A stretch of DNA of 64,000 nucleotides from JBBQRS01 sp038214535 (lineage in GTDB: Bacteria; Chloroflexota; Anaerolineae; CG2-30-64-16): assembly GCA_038214535.1 (NCBI GenBank), contig JBBQRS010000002.1, positions 1 through 64,000 on the forward strand. The letters are read 5' to 3'. The position numbers and the translations under genes were made by a program. The notes under the pieces are model-generated. The model did not search any database, was not told the origin of the DNA, and was given only the letters and a program-made list of their open reading frames with translations. Below are positions 49,315 through 57,305 of the stretch, piece after piece (position 1 is the stretch's first letter; each line of letters starts with the position of its first letter).

Positions 49315-50367
49315 ATGCCGAAGAAGTTGAGCAGCGAACAATGGGAAGTGGTTTGCCGGCGCATTTTCATGTCGTGGGGCGCGCCGGACGATATCGCCGG
49401 CTGCGTCGCCCGGTCTCTGGTGGGGGCCGACCTGGCCGGGGTCAGCTCACACGGGGTGATGCGCATCCCTTCGTATCATCGCTTCCTGCGCGCCGGTTGG
49501 CTCGATCCGGCGGCCCGGCCTCAGGTGATCCGCGATGCTCCGGCGTCCGCGATGGTCGAATCGCACTGGGGCTTCGGGCAGGTGGCGTTCTGGGAAGCGG
49601 TCGAGCTGGCGATCTCGAAGAGCAGGCAGGGCGGCATCGCGGGCATCGGGGTGACCCATGCGGGGCACGCGGGGCGGCTGGGCGAATACGTGGAGTATGC
49701 GGCGGCGAACGGCGTGATCGCGATTGTGATGGTGAGCAACGGGCGACCCGGCGGCCCGCTGGCTCCCTATGGCGGCGCGCAACGTGTGCTGGGCACCAAT
49801 CCGATTGCAGCGGGCGCGCCCGCGGGCGCGCTGCCGCCGTTCGTCATGGATTTTGCCACATCAACGGTGGCGGCGGGCAAGCTCGAACTCGTGCGCGGGC
49901 AGGCGATCCCGGAGGGTTGGGCTTTGAACGTCGCAGGCGGCCCGGCGGTGAACGCCGACGACTACTTCGCCGGGGGCGCGCTGCTGCCGTTTGGAGGTCA
50001 CAAGGGGTATGGGTTGGCGCTGCTGGTCGAGTTGCTATCGGGCGGGCTGACGGGTGCAGGCATCACCGAGCGGCCCGGCGAAACGTCAACGCAGGGCGCG
50101 GGCGGCAACCCCGGTTTTGTGATTGCGCTGGACATCTCGCATTACACGGAGCCTGCCGATTATACCGCAGCGGTCGAGGCGTTCTTCACGCGGTTGCATG
50201 GCGTCACGCCCACGCCCAACTCGGGCGGCGTGCTGATTCCCGGCGAGCTGGAGGCGCGCGAGCGGGCGAAGCGACGGGTCGAGGGGATCGAGGCGTCGGA
50301 TGTAGTGTGGAACAGTATCCTCGAAGTGGCCGGGGAACACGACGTAAGCCTGGATGACATGATCTGA
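49315..50367 (+). CDS. Malate/L-lactate dehydrogenase-family (Ldh_2) oxidoreductase
   Basis: This 350-aa NAD(P)H-dependent 2-hydroxyacid oxidoreductase has family blocks. These are DLAGVSSHGVMRIPSY, GIAGIGVTHAGHAGRLGEYV, VLGTNPIAAGAP, MDFATSTVAAGKL and GGHKGYGLALLVELLSGGL. Members interconvert 2-keto acids and 2-hydroxy acids such as malate, lactate, ureidoglycolate or diketogulonate. A weak GGGG element precedes ATG 49315. Substrate cannot be set from sequence. It is followed at 29 bp by a thioesterase-like gene. Confidence 0.92.
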   Translation: MPKKLSSEQWEVVCRRIFMSWGAPDDIAGCVARSLVGADLAGVSSHGVMRIPSYHRFLRAGWLDPAARPQVIRDAPASAMVESHWGFGQVAFWEAVELAISKSRQGGIAGIGVTHAGHAGRLGEYVEYAAANGVIAIVMVSNGRPGGPLAPYGGAQRVLGTNPIAAGAPAGALPPFVMDFATSTVAAGKLELVRGQAIPEGWALNVAGGPAVNADDYFAGGALLPFGGHKGYGLALLVELLSGGLTGAGITERPGETSTQGAGGNPGFVIALDISHYTEPADYTAAVEAFFTRLHGVTPTPNSGGVLIPGELEARERAKRRVEGIEASDVVWNSILEVAGEHDVSLDDMI

Positions 50368-50396
50368 GTGGGGTGGACGAAAAGCCAGGTTATCAT

Positions 50397-51194
50397 ATGC
50401 AAGAGATTCGGCTGCCGATCCGTCACTATGAATGTGACGCGTACGGGCATCTCAACAACGTCAGCTATGTGCGCTACCTGGAGGAGGCGCTGCTTCAGGG
50501 CGACGCCGGGCGACGGATGCTTCACTTGGTGATGGACTATTTATACCCCGCCCGTTTCGGTCAAACCGTGGAACTCAGGATGACCCCGGATGGCGAAGAT
50601 GAGCGCAGCCTCCGGTGGGCGTGTGATTTTCGCGTTATGGGTTTGCCCGATCCAGTCGCTGCGGCAATGGTTGAGACGATAGCCCTGCAATCCCCGTCTG
50701 AGCCTGCGCAGATCGAAATCGTGCAGCAGGCGATGGACGCGCTGCCTCTGTTGCCCGCGCCGCCGCCCGGCGCGTATACACAGCGGCATGGTGTCTCGTG
50801 GCAAGACCTGGACTTGACGCGTCGGGTGTCCGAAGCGACGATGCTGGGATTTGCGGAGGACTGCGGCATGGGCGTGATCGCCGCGCATGGCTGGCCGCCT
50901 GAGCGGATGGCCGCGGAAGGGTTCGCCATCATCTTGCGCCGGCACGATGCCGTGTTTGCGACCCCCGCGTGCCTGGGCGAAGAACTTAAGATCGCTACCT
51001 GGGTCTCCGACGTGAAGCGGATTAGTGCGACGCGACACTACACCATTCGGCGCGTCGCCGATGGGATGCTGCTGGCGCGGATTGATACGCTGGGGGTGTG
51101 GGTTGACTTTGCGACGGGCCGGCCGATTCGCATCCCGGCGGATTTCGCCCGCGACTTTGCACCAAACGTTTCGCCGGCGCCCACAAGGGGCTAA
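50397..51194 (+). CDS. Acyl-ACP/acyl-CoA thioesterase-like double hot-dog protein
   Basis: This 265-aa protein has two hot-dog halves. The first begins LPIRHYECDAYGHLNNVSYV, the 4HBT active-site pattern. The second includes VSWQDLDLTRRVSEATMLGF and later RISATRHYTIRRVADGMLLA. It resembles FatA-like acyl-ACP thioesterases. ATG 50397 begins right before the first strand; a GTG at about 50373 is an alternative. The last codons (PAPTRG and the stop) lie in a GGGGCTAAACTAC repeat fragment. Confidence 0.82.
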   Translation: MQEIRLPIRHYECDAYGHLNNVSYVRYLEEALLQGDAGRRMLHLVMDYLYPARFGQTVELRMTPDGEDERSLRWACDFRVMGLPDPVAAAMVETIALQSPSEPAQIEIVQQAMDALPLLPAPPPGAYTQRHGVSWQDLDLTRRVSEATMLGFAEDCGMGVIAAHGWPPERMAAEGFAIILRRHDAVFATPACLGEELKIATWVSDVKRISATRHYTIRRVADGMLLARIDTLGVWVDFATGRPIRIPADFARDFAPNVSPAPTRG

Positions 51195-51203
51195 ACTACA
51201 AAT
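51172..51203. repeat. Half copy of the GTAGTTTAGCCCCTTG repeat overlapping a gene end
   Basis: GGCGCCCACAAGGGGCTAAAC then TACAAA matches one arm of the repeats at 41275 and 57243. The TAA within it is the stop codon of the upstream thioesterase-like gene. Confidence 0.6.
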
Positions 51204-51221
51204 ATAAATTAGAATCCATCC

Positions 51222-51302
51222 GAAAACTGCGCGGCGCCCCTTCGTAGTGACGGCTTCAGCCGTTATGCTATCCCCAACGGCTGAAGCCGTCATTACGAAG
51301 GG
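51222..51302. repeat. Palindromic repeat, GTGACGGCTTCAGCCGTT family, copy 4
   Basis: A GAAAACTGCGCGGCGC lead is followed by the core hairpin 51238-51302 (CCCTTCGTAGTGACGGCTTC and GAAGCCGTCATTACGAAGGG, one mismatch). Orientation matches copy 2. Confidence 0.9.
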
Positions 51303-51388
51303 AAAGGCGTAATGATTCGGCGTAAGTAAAATCGCCGCGCCGAAGGATGTAAACGGGTGTATGATGAACTCAGGAGAGGAGGCGCGGC

Positions 51389-51673
51389 ATAGCTACCTAC
51401 CTGATGTTCGGGAAGTATTCGCAAGAGGCGTTGGATCACATCAGCGCCGAACGCTCGGAGAAGGCTATCGCCTTGCTCAAGGAACTGGGCGCGGAGACGA
51501 GGGCCGGTTACGCGCTGATGGGCGAGCACGATCTGGTGCTGGTGGTGGAGTTCCCCGATAACGACCGCGCGATCCAGGGTTCGATCGGGTTATCGCGCTT
51601 GCTTGGCATCACATTTAGGACCGCCCCGACGGTGAGCATCGAGGCGTTCGACCGGCTGATCGAGGAATCGTAA
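51389..51673 (+). CDS. GYD-domain protein, apparent ATA start
   Basis: This about 94-aa protein has the GYD fold: ATYLMFGKYSQEALDHIS, an Ala/Glu helix, YALMGEHDLVLVVEFPDN and FRTAPTVSIEAFDRLI. The strong ribosome site AGGAGAGGAGG (51372-51382) is 6 nt from ATA 51389. The family's first strand begins there too (x-A-T-Y-L-M). The first ATG (51404) is 21 nt from that site and would delete part of the first strand. Either ATA is used or the original ATG has mutated. GYD proteins have no settled function. Confidence 0.75.
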   Translation: MATYLMFGKYSQEALDHISAERSEKAIALLKELGAETRAGYALMGEHDLVLVVEFPDNDRAIQGSIGLSRLLGITFRTAPTVSIEAFDRLIEES

Positions 51674-51688
51674 CGGATCACGGCGGCG

Positions 51689-52534
51689 TCAGGGCGCGCC
51701 CGCATCGCTATCGCCGACGCGGGTCAGCAGGCGACGTAGCATCTGTTGTTCTTCCGCCGTCAGGCCGTCGGTGTCAAGTTGGTTTTTGCCCAGCAAGGCT
51801 TGCCCCAACCGGCTATAGGCCAACATACGCAGGTCTTCCTCGAGGGGGTCGTCCAGCCGGTGATCGCTGACGATCTGCCCGTCTTTCATACGCACGATGC
51901 GCTGTGTGCTCTGCGCTACGCGCCGGTCGTGCGTGACCACGGCGATCGTCGTACCTTCGCTCCGATTGAGATCGGCCAGCAGTTCCATGATCTCCTCGCC
52001 GCTCTGGCTGTCGAGACTGCCGGTCGGTTCGTCGGCTAACAGCAGCGCCGGGGAGTTGGCCAGGGCGCGGGCGATTGCGACGCGCTGGCGTTGACCGCCG
52101 GAGAGTTGCCCCGGTCGCGCCTTCAGGCGGTTGCCCAATCCCACAGTGTCGAGCAGATAGGCGGCGCGCTCATGGCGCGCCCGTGCGCCGGCGATTTGGC
52201 CCTGCATCGGGACCTCGACGTTCTCGACGGCGTTCAGGGTGGGCAGTAAGTTGTGAAGCTGGAAGATGAACCCCACCGTACCGGCCCGGAAGCTGTCTAC
52301 ATCCTTGATCCTCGCCAGGTTCTCGCCGTTGACCCATACTTCTCCTTCGCTCGGTTGGTCGAGCGCGCCCAGCATGTTCAGCAGCGTGCTTTTGCCGCAC
52401 CCGCTGGGACCCATCACGGCGAGGAACTCGCCCCGCGGCACGAGCAGGTTCACGTGGTCTAGAGCATGCACGGCGGTATCGTCGCTGCCGTAGACTTTGG
52501 TCAGGTTGACCGTGCGGATGATCGGCTCGGTCAT
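51689..52534 (-). CDS. MacB/LolD-type ABC transporter ATP-binding protein
   Basis: This 281-aa ATPase has Walker A GPSGCGKSTLLN, signature LSGGQRQRVAIARALAN and Walker B LLLADEPTGSLD. The D-loop/H-loop follow, and the family insert GFIFQLHNLLPTLNAVENVE is typical of MacB/LolD. A C-terminal extension of about 45 residues follows the core. It is the last gene of an operon with a HlyD-type adaptor (4 bp upstream) and the FtsX-type permease. Together they form a tripartite-like export pump. Confidence 0.94.
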   Translation of the reverse strand: MTEPIIRTVNLTKVYGSDDTAVHALDHVNLLVPRGEFLAVMGPSGCGKSTLLNMLGALDQPSEGEVWVNGENLARIKDVDSFRAGTVGFIFQLHNLLPTLNAVENVEVPMQGQIAGARARHERAAYLLDTVGLGNRLKARPGQLSGGQRQRVAIARALANSPALLLADEPTGSLDSQSGEEIMELLADLNRSEGTTIAVVTHDRRVAQSTQRIVRMKDGQIVSDHRLDDPLEEDLRMLAYSRLGQALLGKNQLDTDGLTAEEQQMLRRLLTRVGDSDAGAP

Positions 52535-52538
52535 GGGT

Positions 52539-53828
52539 TCAGCGCGTCCGGATGTTGACGAAAGCGGTCATGCCCCAGCGCAGGCCGGGATCCAGACCGG
52601 GCACATCTACTTCCACCGTGTAATTGGTGCTGCCCTTCTCGGTGTTGCTCATGGGTGAGATGCGGGTGATCGCGCCCTCGTAAGTGTGACCGGGCAGGGC
52701 GTCGAAGGTCACTTCCACGGGCATACCGAGTTGCAGTTGCGTCACATCGGTTTCACGCAGATCGGTGGTTTCGACGTGCATACGGTCCGTCTCGCCCAGC
52801 AGCAGCAGCGGTTCGCCCGGCGTCGCCAGCTCGCCCACGCGTGTGCTGAGGCTGCCCACCTGCCCGGCGAATGGCGCGACGACCTGCGCCTGACCGAGTT
52901 GCGCCTGGGCGACCGCCAGCGCGGCCTGCGCCGACATCACGCGGGCTTCGGCCATCGCGCGATCTTCAGCGGTGGCGCCCGCCAGCACGGCGTCCAGCGC
53001 GGCTTGCGCCCCGGCGACGGCGGCCTCCGCGGATTGAACGTTAGCCTCGACCGCCGGGGTGCGCGCCTCCGCCGCATCCACCTGAACCTGCGCCGCGGCG
53101 ATCTGCGCCCGTGCGACGGCGAGTTGCTGCGGCGTGGCCCCTTGGGTCGCCGCGGCATACGCCGCTTTTGCCGCGTTCAGCCCGGCGGTCGCCTGTTCCA
53201 GCGCCAGCGCTTCGGGGCGCATCCCGATGTTCGGGTCGCCGCGCACGACGTTGTAGGCGGCCTGCGCCTGGTTGACGGCGGCCTGCTCGATATCTACTTC
53301 GCGCTGCGCCGCCTGCTTTTCGGCGTCTGTCGGCCGGCTGGCGAGGTCGTTGTATTGCGCCCGGGCGATGGCGACCTGCGCCTCCGCGCCCCGGACGGCC
53401 TGTGTCACTTGCGTCGCCTCGGATTGTGCCAGCGCCAGCCCGGCCTGCGTCGCTTCGAGCGCGGCGCGCGCCTGCGCGATCTGGGCAGGCGTCGCGCCCG
53501 CCGTCAGCTTCGCCAGGGCCGCCTCCGCTTCGGCCACAGCCGCCGCAGCCGCGTCTACCTGGGCTTTCAATACGCCGCTATCGAGGTCAATTAGCAGGTC
53601 GTCGGCCGCTACCTGATCGCCTTCGTTCACGTGGATCGCGGAGACCGTGCCGGAGACGGCCGGGCTTAACCCTGCCCAGCGCACCGGGGTCAGCTTGCCG
53701 GACGCCCAGATCACGCCCTCGGTGGCATCCGGTTGAGTTGTCGCGTTGGCGTCGGTCGTCTGTTGAGGGGATCCACAGCCTGTTAATGTTAAAAGGATCA
53801 GCACAGCCATGATCCAGAAGCGTTTCAT
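52539..53828 (-). CDS. HlyD/MacA-type periplasmic adaptor lipoprotein
   Basis: This 429-aa protein has a lipoprotein signal (lipobox LTGC, Cys18). The first lipoyl half is ISAIHVNEGDQVAADDLLID. A long Ala/Gln-rich coiled coil follows (about 75-300), then the second lipoyl half (VVAPFAGQVGSLSTRVGEL) and beta-barrel/MP domains (VTFDALPGHTYEGAITRISP). It bridges the MacB-type permease to the cell exterior. The coiled coil is unusually alanine-rich and repetitive. GAGG lies upstream of ATG 53828. Confidence 0.92.
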   Translation of the reverse strand: MKRFWIMAVLILLTLTGCGSPQQTTDANATTQPDATEGVIWASGKLTPVRWAGLSPAVSGTVSAIHVNEGDQVAADDLLIDLDSGVLKAQVDAAAAAVAEAEAALAKLTAGATPAQIAQARAALEATQAGLALAQSEATQVTQAVRGAEAQVAIARAQYNDLASRPTDAEKQAAQREVDIEQAAVNQAQAAYNVVRGDPNIGMRPEALALEQATAGLNAAKAAYAAATQGATPQQLAVARAQIAAAQVQVDAAEARTPAVEANVQSAEAAVAGAQAALDAVLAGATAEDRAMAEARVMSAQAALAVAQAQLGQAQVVAPFAGQVGSLSTRVGELATPGEPLLLLGETDRMHVETTDLRETDVTQLQLGMPVEVTFDALPGHTYEGAITRISPMSNTEKGSTNYTVEVDVPGLDPGLRWGMTAFVNIRTR

Positions 53829-53847
53829 CCGTCCTCCTTCATTCGTT

Positions 53848-56100
53848 TCACTCGTAACGCAAGGCTTCTACCGGGCGCAGCCGGCTGGCGCGCCAGGCCG
53901 GGTACAGGCCCGAGATCAGCCCCACGAGCAGCGCGACGAGGATCGCGCGGGCGAAGATCGTCCAATCCCAGGCGGCGGACAGGAAGGAGCCGACCAGCGG
54001 GATGAAGGTGAAAAGCTCCATCGCGACGAAGCCGACGAGCGAACCGGCCAGCCCTGCCAGCAAACACAGGAGCAGGCTCTCCTGGACGACCTGGCTCAGG
54101 ATGCGCTTCTTGCGCCAACCGACGGCTCGCAGCGTCCCGATCTCGCGCGTCCGTTCGTAGATGGACATCAGCATGGTGTTGGCAACGACGATCGCCCCGA
54201 CGATCAGCGCCAGGCCGCCAATGACGGCCGTCATGGCGTTCATCTGCGCCATCGAATCAGTGTTCTGGGCGAAGCTGCTGCTCAGGCTGACCTGGGCTTC
54301 GGGGAAGCGCTGCTCCAGTGTGGCGCGTAACGATTCGGCTTGTGATGGCGTCTCTGCGTCCACGAAGATGAAGCTGACCGAGCGCGGGCGGTTGAGCAAG
54401 CGTTGCGCCTCGCGCAGCGCGAGACCGCCGCCGCCGTCTTCATAGGCGAGCCCGGTCTCGAAGATGCCCACGATCTTATAACGATTGTCGTACAACGTGA
54501 TCGTATCGTCGAGGCCGAGCTTGTAGTTGTCAGCGGCCGTCTTGCCGATGATGATCTCGTTGGGGCGAGCGACGCGCCGGCCCTCGATCAGTTGGTAATG
54601 CGCCATGGCGCTGCTGTTCGGATCCAGCCCACCGATGATAAACAACGGCATATCGGGCGTCATGATGAAACCCATCAGATAGGGGCTGACGGCCTTGACG
54701 CCCGGCGTCGCCTGGATCTGGCCTACCATCCGCTCATCCAGGGTGCTCAGCCCCATATCGGCTACGTTGGCCTGCATCAGCGTAATGTTGCCTGCGCCGC
54801 CGCTCCCGGTCAGGCTGTTGAGTTCCTGCATCAACCCCTTTGACATGCCGCCCAGCATCACCAGCGTCGCCACGCCGATACCGATGCCGGTGAGGGAGAT
54901 CATTGTGCGCATCCGTCGCCGCCACAGGTTGCGGAACGGCAACCCCAGTGCGCCGAGGCTGCTGCCCAGCCGTTCGCCCAGCTCACCGGAGACGGCGTCT
55001 GCGCCCGAGCCGCCCTCGTAGCGCAGCGCCTCGACGGGCTGGAGGTTCGCCGCCCAGCGGGCCGGGTATGCGCCGCCCAACAGACCGAGGAAGAGGGCCG
55101 TCGCCATGCCCTGCGCGATGAGCGCGGGCGAATACGCGCCTTCCAGGAACGCGCCGATGCCCGGCGTGCGCGCGGCCAACTCCGTCAGTCCGATGCCGAT
55201 AAGGACACCCAGCACGCCGCCCACTAGACTCAATACGATCGCCTCACCCAGGATCATGCGCATCACGCGGCGGCGTGACCAGCCCAACGAACGCAGCGTG
55301 CCGATCTCGCGCGTCCGTTCCAGGACGCTCATCACCATGGCGTTCATCATCCCCAGCCCGCCCACCAGAACGGCGATCCCGGCGACGCCCCAGGCGAAGC
55401 CCTGAATCATGCCGCCCCACTGTTCGGCGGAGTCATATTCGCTGGCCTTCGATACGCTGAAAGTCTTGTCGGTCGCCTCGATGCGCTGCATCACCTGTTC
55501 GACGTCCGCGTTTCGGCTCAGTCCAACCTGAAACAGCGTGACCTTGTTGACGCGTTGTGCGATCTCTTGGCCGTCTGCGAGCGTCACCAGCCCGCCCGAC
55601 TCTTCCATCCCCTGGCCGGTCTCATAGATGCCGACGATCCGATAGGGCACGCCGTAGAGCCGCAGCGTGTCGTCCACGCCTTTCTTGAGCGATTCGGCCG
55701 CGCTGCGACCCAGCACGATCTGCTTGTCCCCGGTGAGGCGCTTGCCTTCGACGACGCGATAATGCTCCGATGCGATGCTGTTTGGTTCATAACCGAAAAG
55801 CAGGAAGAACGGCATATCCTCGGTCGCAATCCAGGTGTAGACGCCGGGTTCCACGTTCTCCACGCCCGGAATGCTTCGGATGCGCTGACCCGCGGTTTCA
55901 TCTAGTGAACTGAGAATTGGGTCCAGGGCGTCGGCCTGCATCACCAGCAGGTCATTGCTGGAACCGATGGTGGAACCGTAGTTCTTCACCATGCCTTCGG
56001 CCATCGCGCCCAGCGCGATCACTGCCGCGACCCCGATGCTGATGCCGAGGATGGTCAGTGCGCTGCGCGTGCCTCGTCGCAGGAGATTCTTGAATATCAC
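53848..56100 (-). CDS. FtsX/MacB-type ABC transporter permease, duplicated
   Basis: This 750-aa membrane protein contains two FtsX-like units. Each has an N-terminal TM (LTILGISIGVAAVIALGAM; MISLTGIGIGVATLVMLGGM), a MacB periplasmic core and three TM helices (for example ERTREIGTLRSLGWSRRRV and ERTREIGTLRAVGWRKKRI). Both end in PxEALRYE. It acts in mechanical or export transport driven by the ATPase at 51689-52534. The start is GTG 56100 with GAGGAAAAG upstream. The longer frame to 56160 is not supported. Confidence 0.92.
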   Translation of the reverse strand: MIFKNLLRRGTRSALTILGISIGVAAVIALGAMAEGMVKNYGSTIGSSNDLLVMQADALDPILSSLDETAGQRIRSIPGVENVEPGVYTWIATEDMPFFLLFGYEPNSIASEHYRVVEGKRLTGDKQIVLGRSAAESLKKGVDDTLRLYGVPYRIVGIYETGQGMEESGGLVTLADGQEIAQRVNKVTLFQVGLSRNADVEQVMQRIEATDKTFSVSKASEYDSAEQWGGMIQGFAWGVAGIAVLVGGLGMMNAMVMSVLERTREIGTLRSLGWSRRRVMRMILGEAIVLSLVGGVLGVLIGIGLTELAARTPGIGAFLEGAYSPALIAQGMATALFLGLLGGAYPARWAANLQPVEALRYEGGSGADAVSGELGERLGSSLGALGLPFRNLWRRRMRTMISLTGIGIGVATLVMLGGMSKGLMQELNSLTGSGGAGNITLMQANVADMGLSTLDERMVGQIQATPGVKAVSPYLMGFIMTPDMPLFIIGGLDPNSSAMAHYQLIEGRRVARPNEIIIGKTAADNYKLGLDDTITLYDNRYKIVGIFETGLAYEDGGGGLALREAQRLLNRPRSVSFIFVDAETPSQAESLRATLEQRFPEAQVSLSSSFAQNTDSMAQMNAMTAVIGGLALIVGAIVVANTMLMSIYERTREIGTLRAVGWRKKRILSQVVQESLLLCLLAGLAGSLVGFVAMELFTFIPLVGSFLSAAWDWTIFARAILVALLVGLISGLYPAWRASRLRPVEALRYE

Positions 56101-56225
56101 GTACTTTTCCTCATTGTCACAATGAGCTTGACAGAGTTGCCCGAAAGGGGCTAACATCAAGCCGCGTATAAATGTATTTTACCACAATTTTCTATTGACA
56201 TAACAGATTGGAAAGGAGTTTTTGC
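56101..56225. promoter_or_regulatory. AT-rich divergent promoter region
   Basis: This 125-bp spacer separates the divergent efflux operon and aldo/keto reductase gene. It is much richer in A/T than its surroundings (56163-56207). It must hold both promoters. No confident -35/-10 pair can be placed. Confidence 0.4.
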
Positions 56226-57227
56226 ATGGAATATCGTTTTTTGGGTCGCACCGGGGTGCAGGTGTCGAGCCTCTGCTTCGGCACGATGTCGTTCGGTGGC
56301 GATGCGGATGAGGCGACGTCGGCCGCGATGTTCGCGCGCTGCCGCGACGCGGGCATCAATTTCTTCGATACGGCCAACACCTACAGTGGGGGACGCTCGG
56401 AGGAAATCCTGGGTAAGTTGATCGCGGATTGCCGCGATGAGATCGTCCTGACCTCCAAGGTCCACTTCCCGACCGGGCCGGACAGGAACGCGCGCGGGAG
56501 CTCGCGGCGCAACATCATGCTTGGCATTGACGCGAGCCTGAAGCGCCTCAACACCGACCGGCTGGACCTGTACTTCATCCACGGGTTTGACCCGAATACG
56601 CCGATGGATGAGACGTTGCGGGCGCTGGACGACCTGGTTCACGCGGGGAAGATTTTATATCCGGCAGTGAGCAACTGGGCCGCGTGGCAGATCGCGCGGT
56701 CGCTGGGCATCTCTGACTGCCGCAACCTGGCCCGGTTCGAGTGCATCCAGCCGATGTATAATCTGGTGAAGCGCCAGGCCGAAGTAGAGATTCTGCCGTT
56801 GGCGCAGGCCGAACAGATGGGTGTGATCTCGTATAGCCCGCTCGGCGGCGGCCTGCTCACCGGGAAGTTCGGCGCGAGGCGCAAGCCGGATTCGGGGCGC
56901 TTGCTGGAGAACCCGGTCTACGTCAAGCGTTACGGGGACGCGGAATACTACGCAACCACCGACCGATTCGTGGCCTATGCGCGGGAACACGGCCAAAGTC
57001 CGGTCACGCTGGCAGTCGCCTGGGTGATGACGCATCCGGCGATCACCGCCGCCATCATCGGGGCGCGCAACCTGGAGCAACTGGAGCCTTCGCTCGCGGC
57101 GGCCGAGCTGGGCATGACACCGGAGATGCGCGCCGAGGTTTCGGCGCTTTCCGAGGAGCCGCCGCCTGCCACCGACCGCAGCGAGGAACGCAGCGGGTTG
57201 TCCTATGGCGGCGCGCTGAAGAAGTAG
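56226..57227 (+). CDS. Aldo/keto reductase
   Basis: This 333-aa NADPH-dependent (beta/alpha)8 reductase has the family blocks YRFLGRTGVQVSSLCFGTM, NFFDTANTYSGGRSEEILG (catalytic Asp and Tyr), VLTSKVHF (Lys) and LDLYFIHGFD (His). The C-terminal cofactor site is AIIGARNLEQL. It reduces aldehydes or ketones, including sugars. AAAGGAG lies 8 nt before ATG 56226, so the ORF start at 56208 is rejected. It is transcribed alone and ends 16 bp before a palindromic repeat. Confidence 0.94.
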   Translation: MEYRFLGRTGVQVSSLCFGTMSFGGDADEATSAAMFARCRDAGINFFDTANTYSGGRSEEILGKLIADCRDEIVLTSKVHFPTGPDRNARGSSRRNIMLGIDASLKRLNTDRLDLYFIHGFDPNTPMDETLRALDDLVHAGKILYPAVSNWAAWQIARSLGISDCRNLARFECIQPMYNLVKRQAEVEILPLAQAEQMGVISYSPLGGGLLTGKFGARRKPDSGRLLENPVYVKRYGDAEYYATTDRFVAYAREHGQSPVTLAVAWVMTHPAITAAIIGARNLEQLEPSLAAAELGMTPEMRAEVSALSEEPPPATDRSEERSGLSYGGALKK

Positions 57228-57242
57228 ATCTCCGAAAACATC

Positions 57243-57298
57243 GTAGCCTGGCCCCTTGTGAGCATCCGCGGCCGGCGCCCCACAAGGGGCCAGGCTAC
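57243..57298. repeat. GTAGCCTGGCCCCTTGTG perfect palindrome, probable bidirectional terminator
   Basis: GTAGCCTGGCCCCTTGTG and CACAAGGGGCCAGGCTAC are exact 18-bp complements. They lie between two converging genes. It is related to the copies at 41275 and 46429, with CCTGG in place of TTTAG. Confidence 0.85.
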
Positions 57299-57305
57299 AA
57301 GATTT

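Noticed and set aside
56195..56200. TTGACA as a -35 box for the aldo/keto reductase
   Set aside because: It lies only 25 bp before the ATG, so a -10 box 17 bp downstream would overlap the ribosome-binding site.
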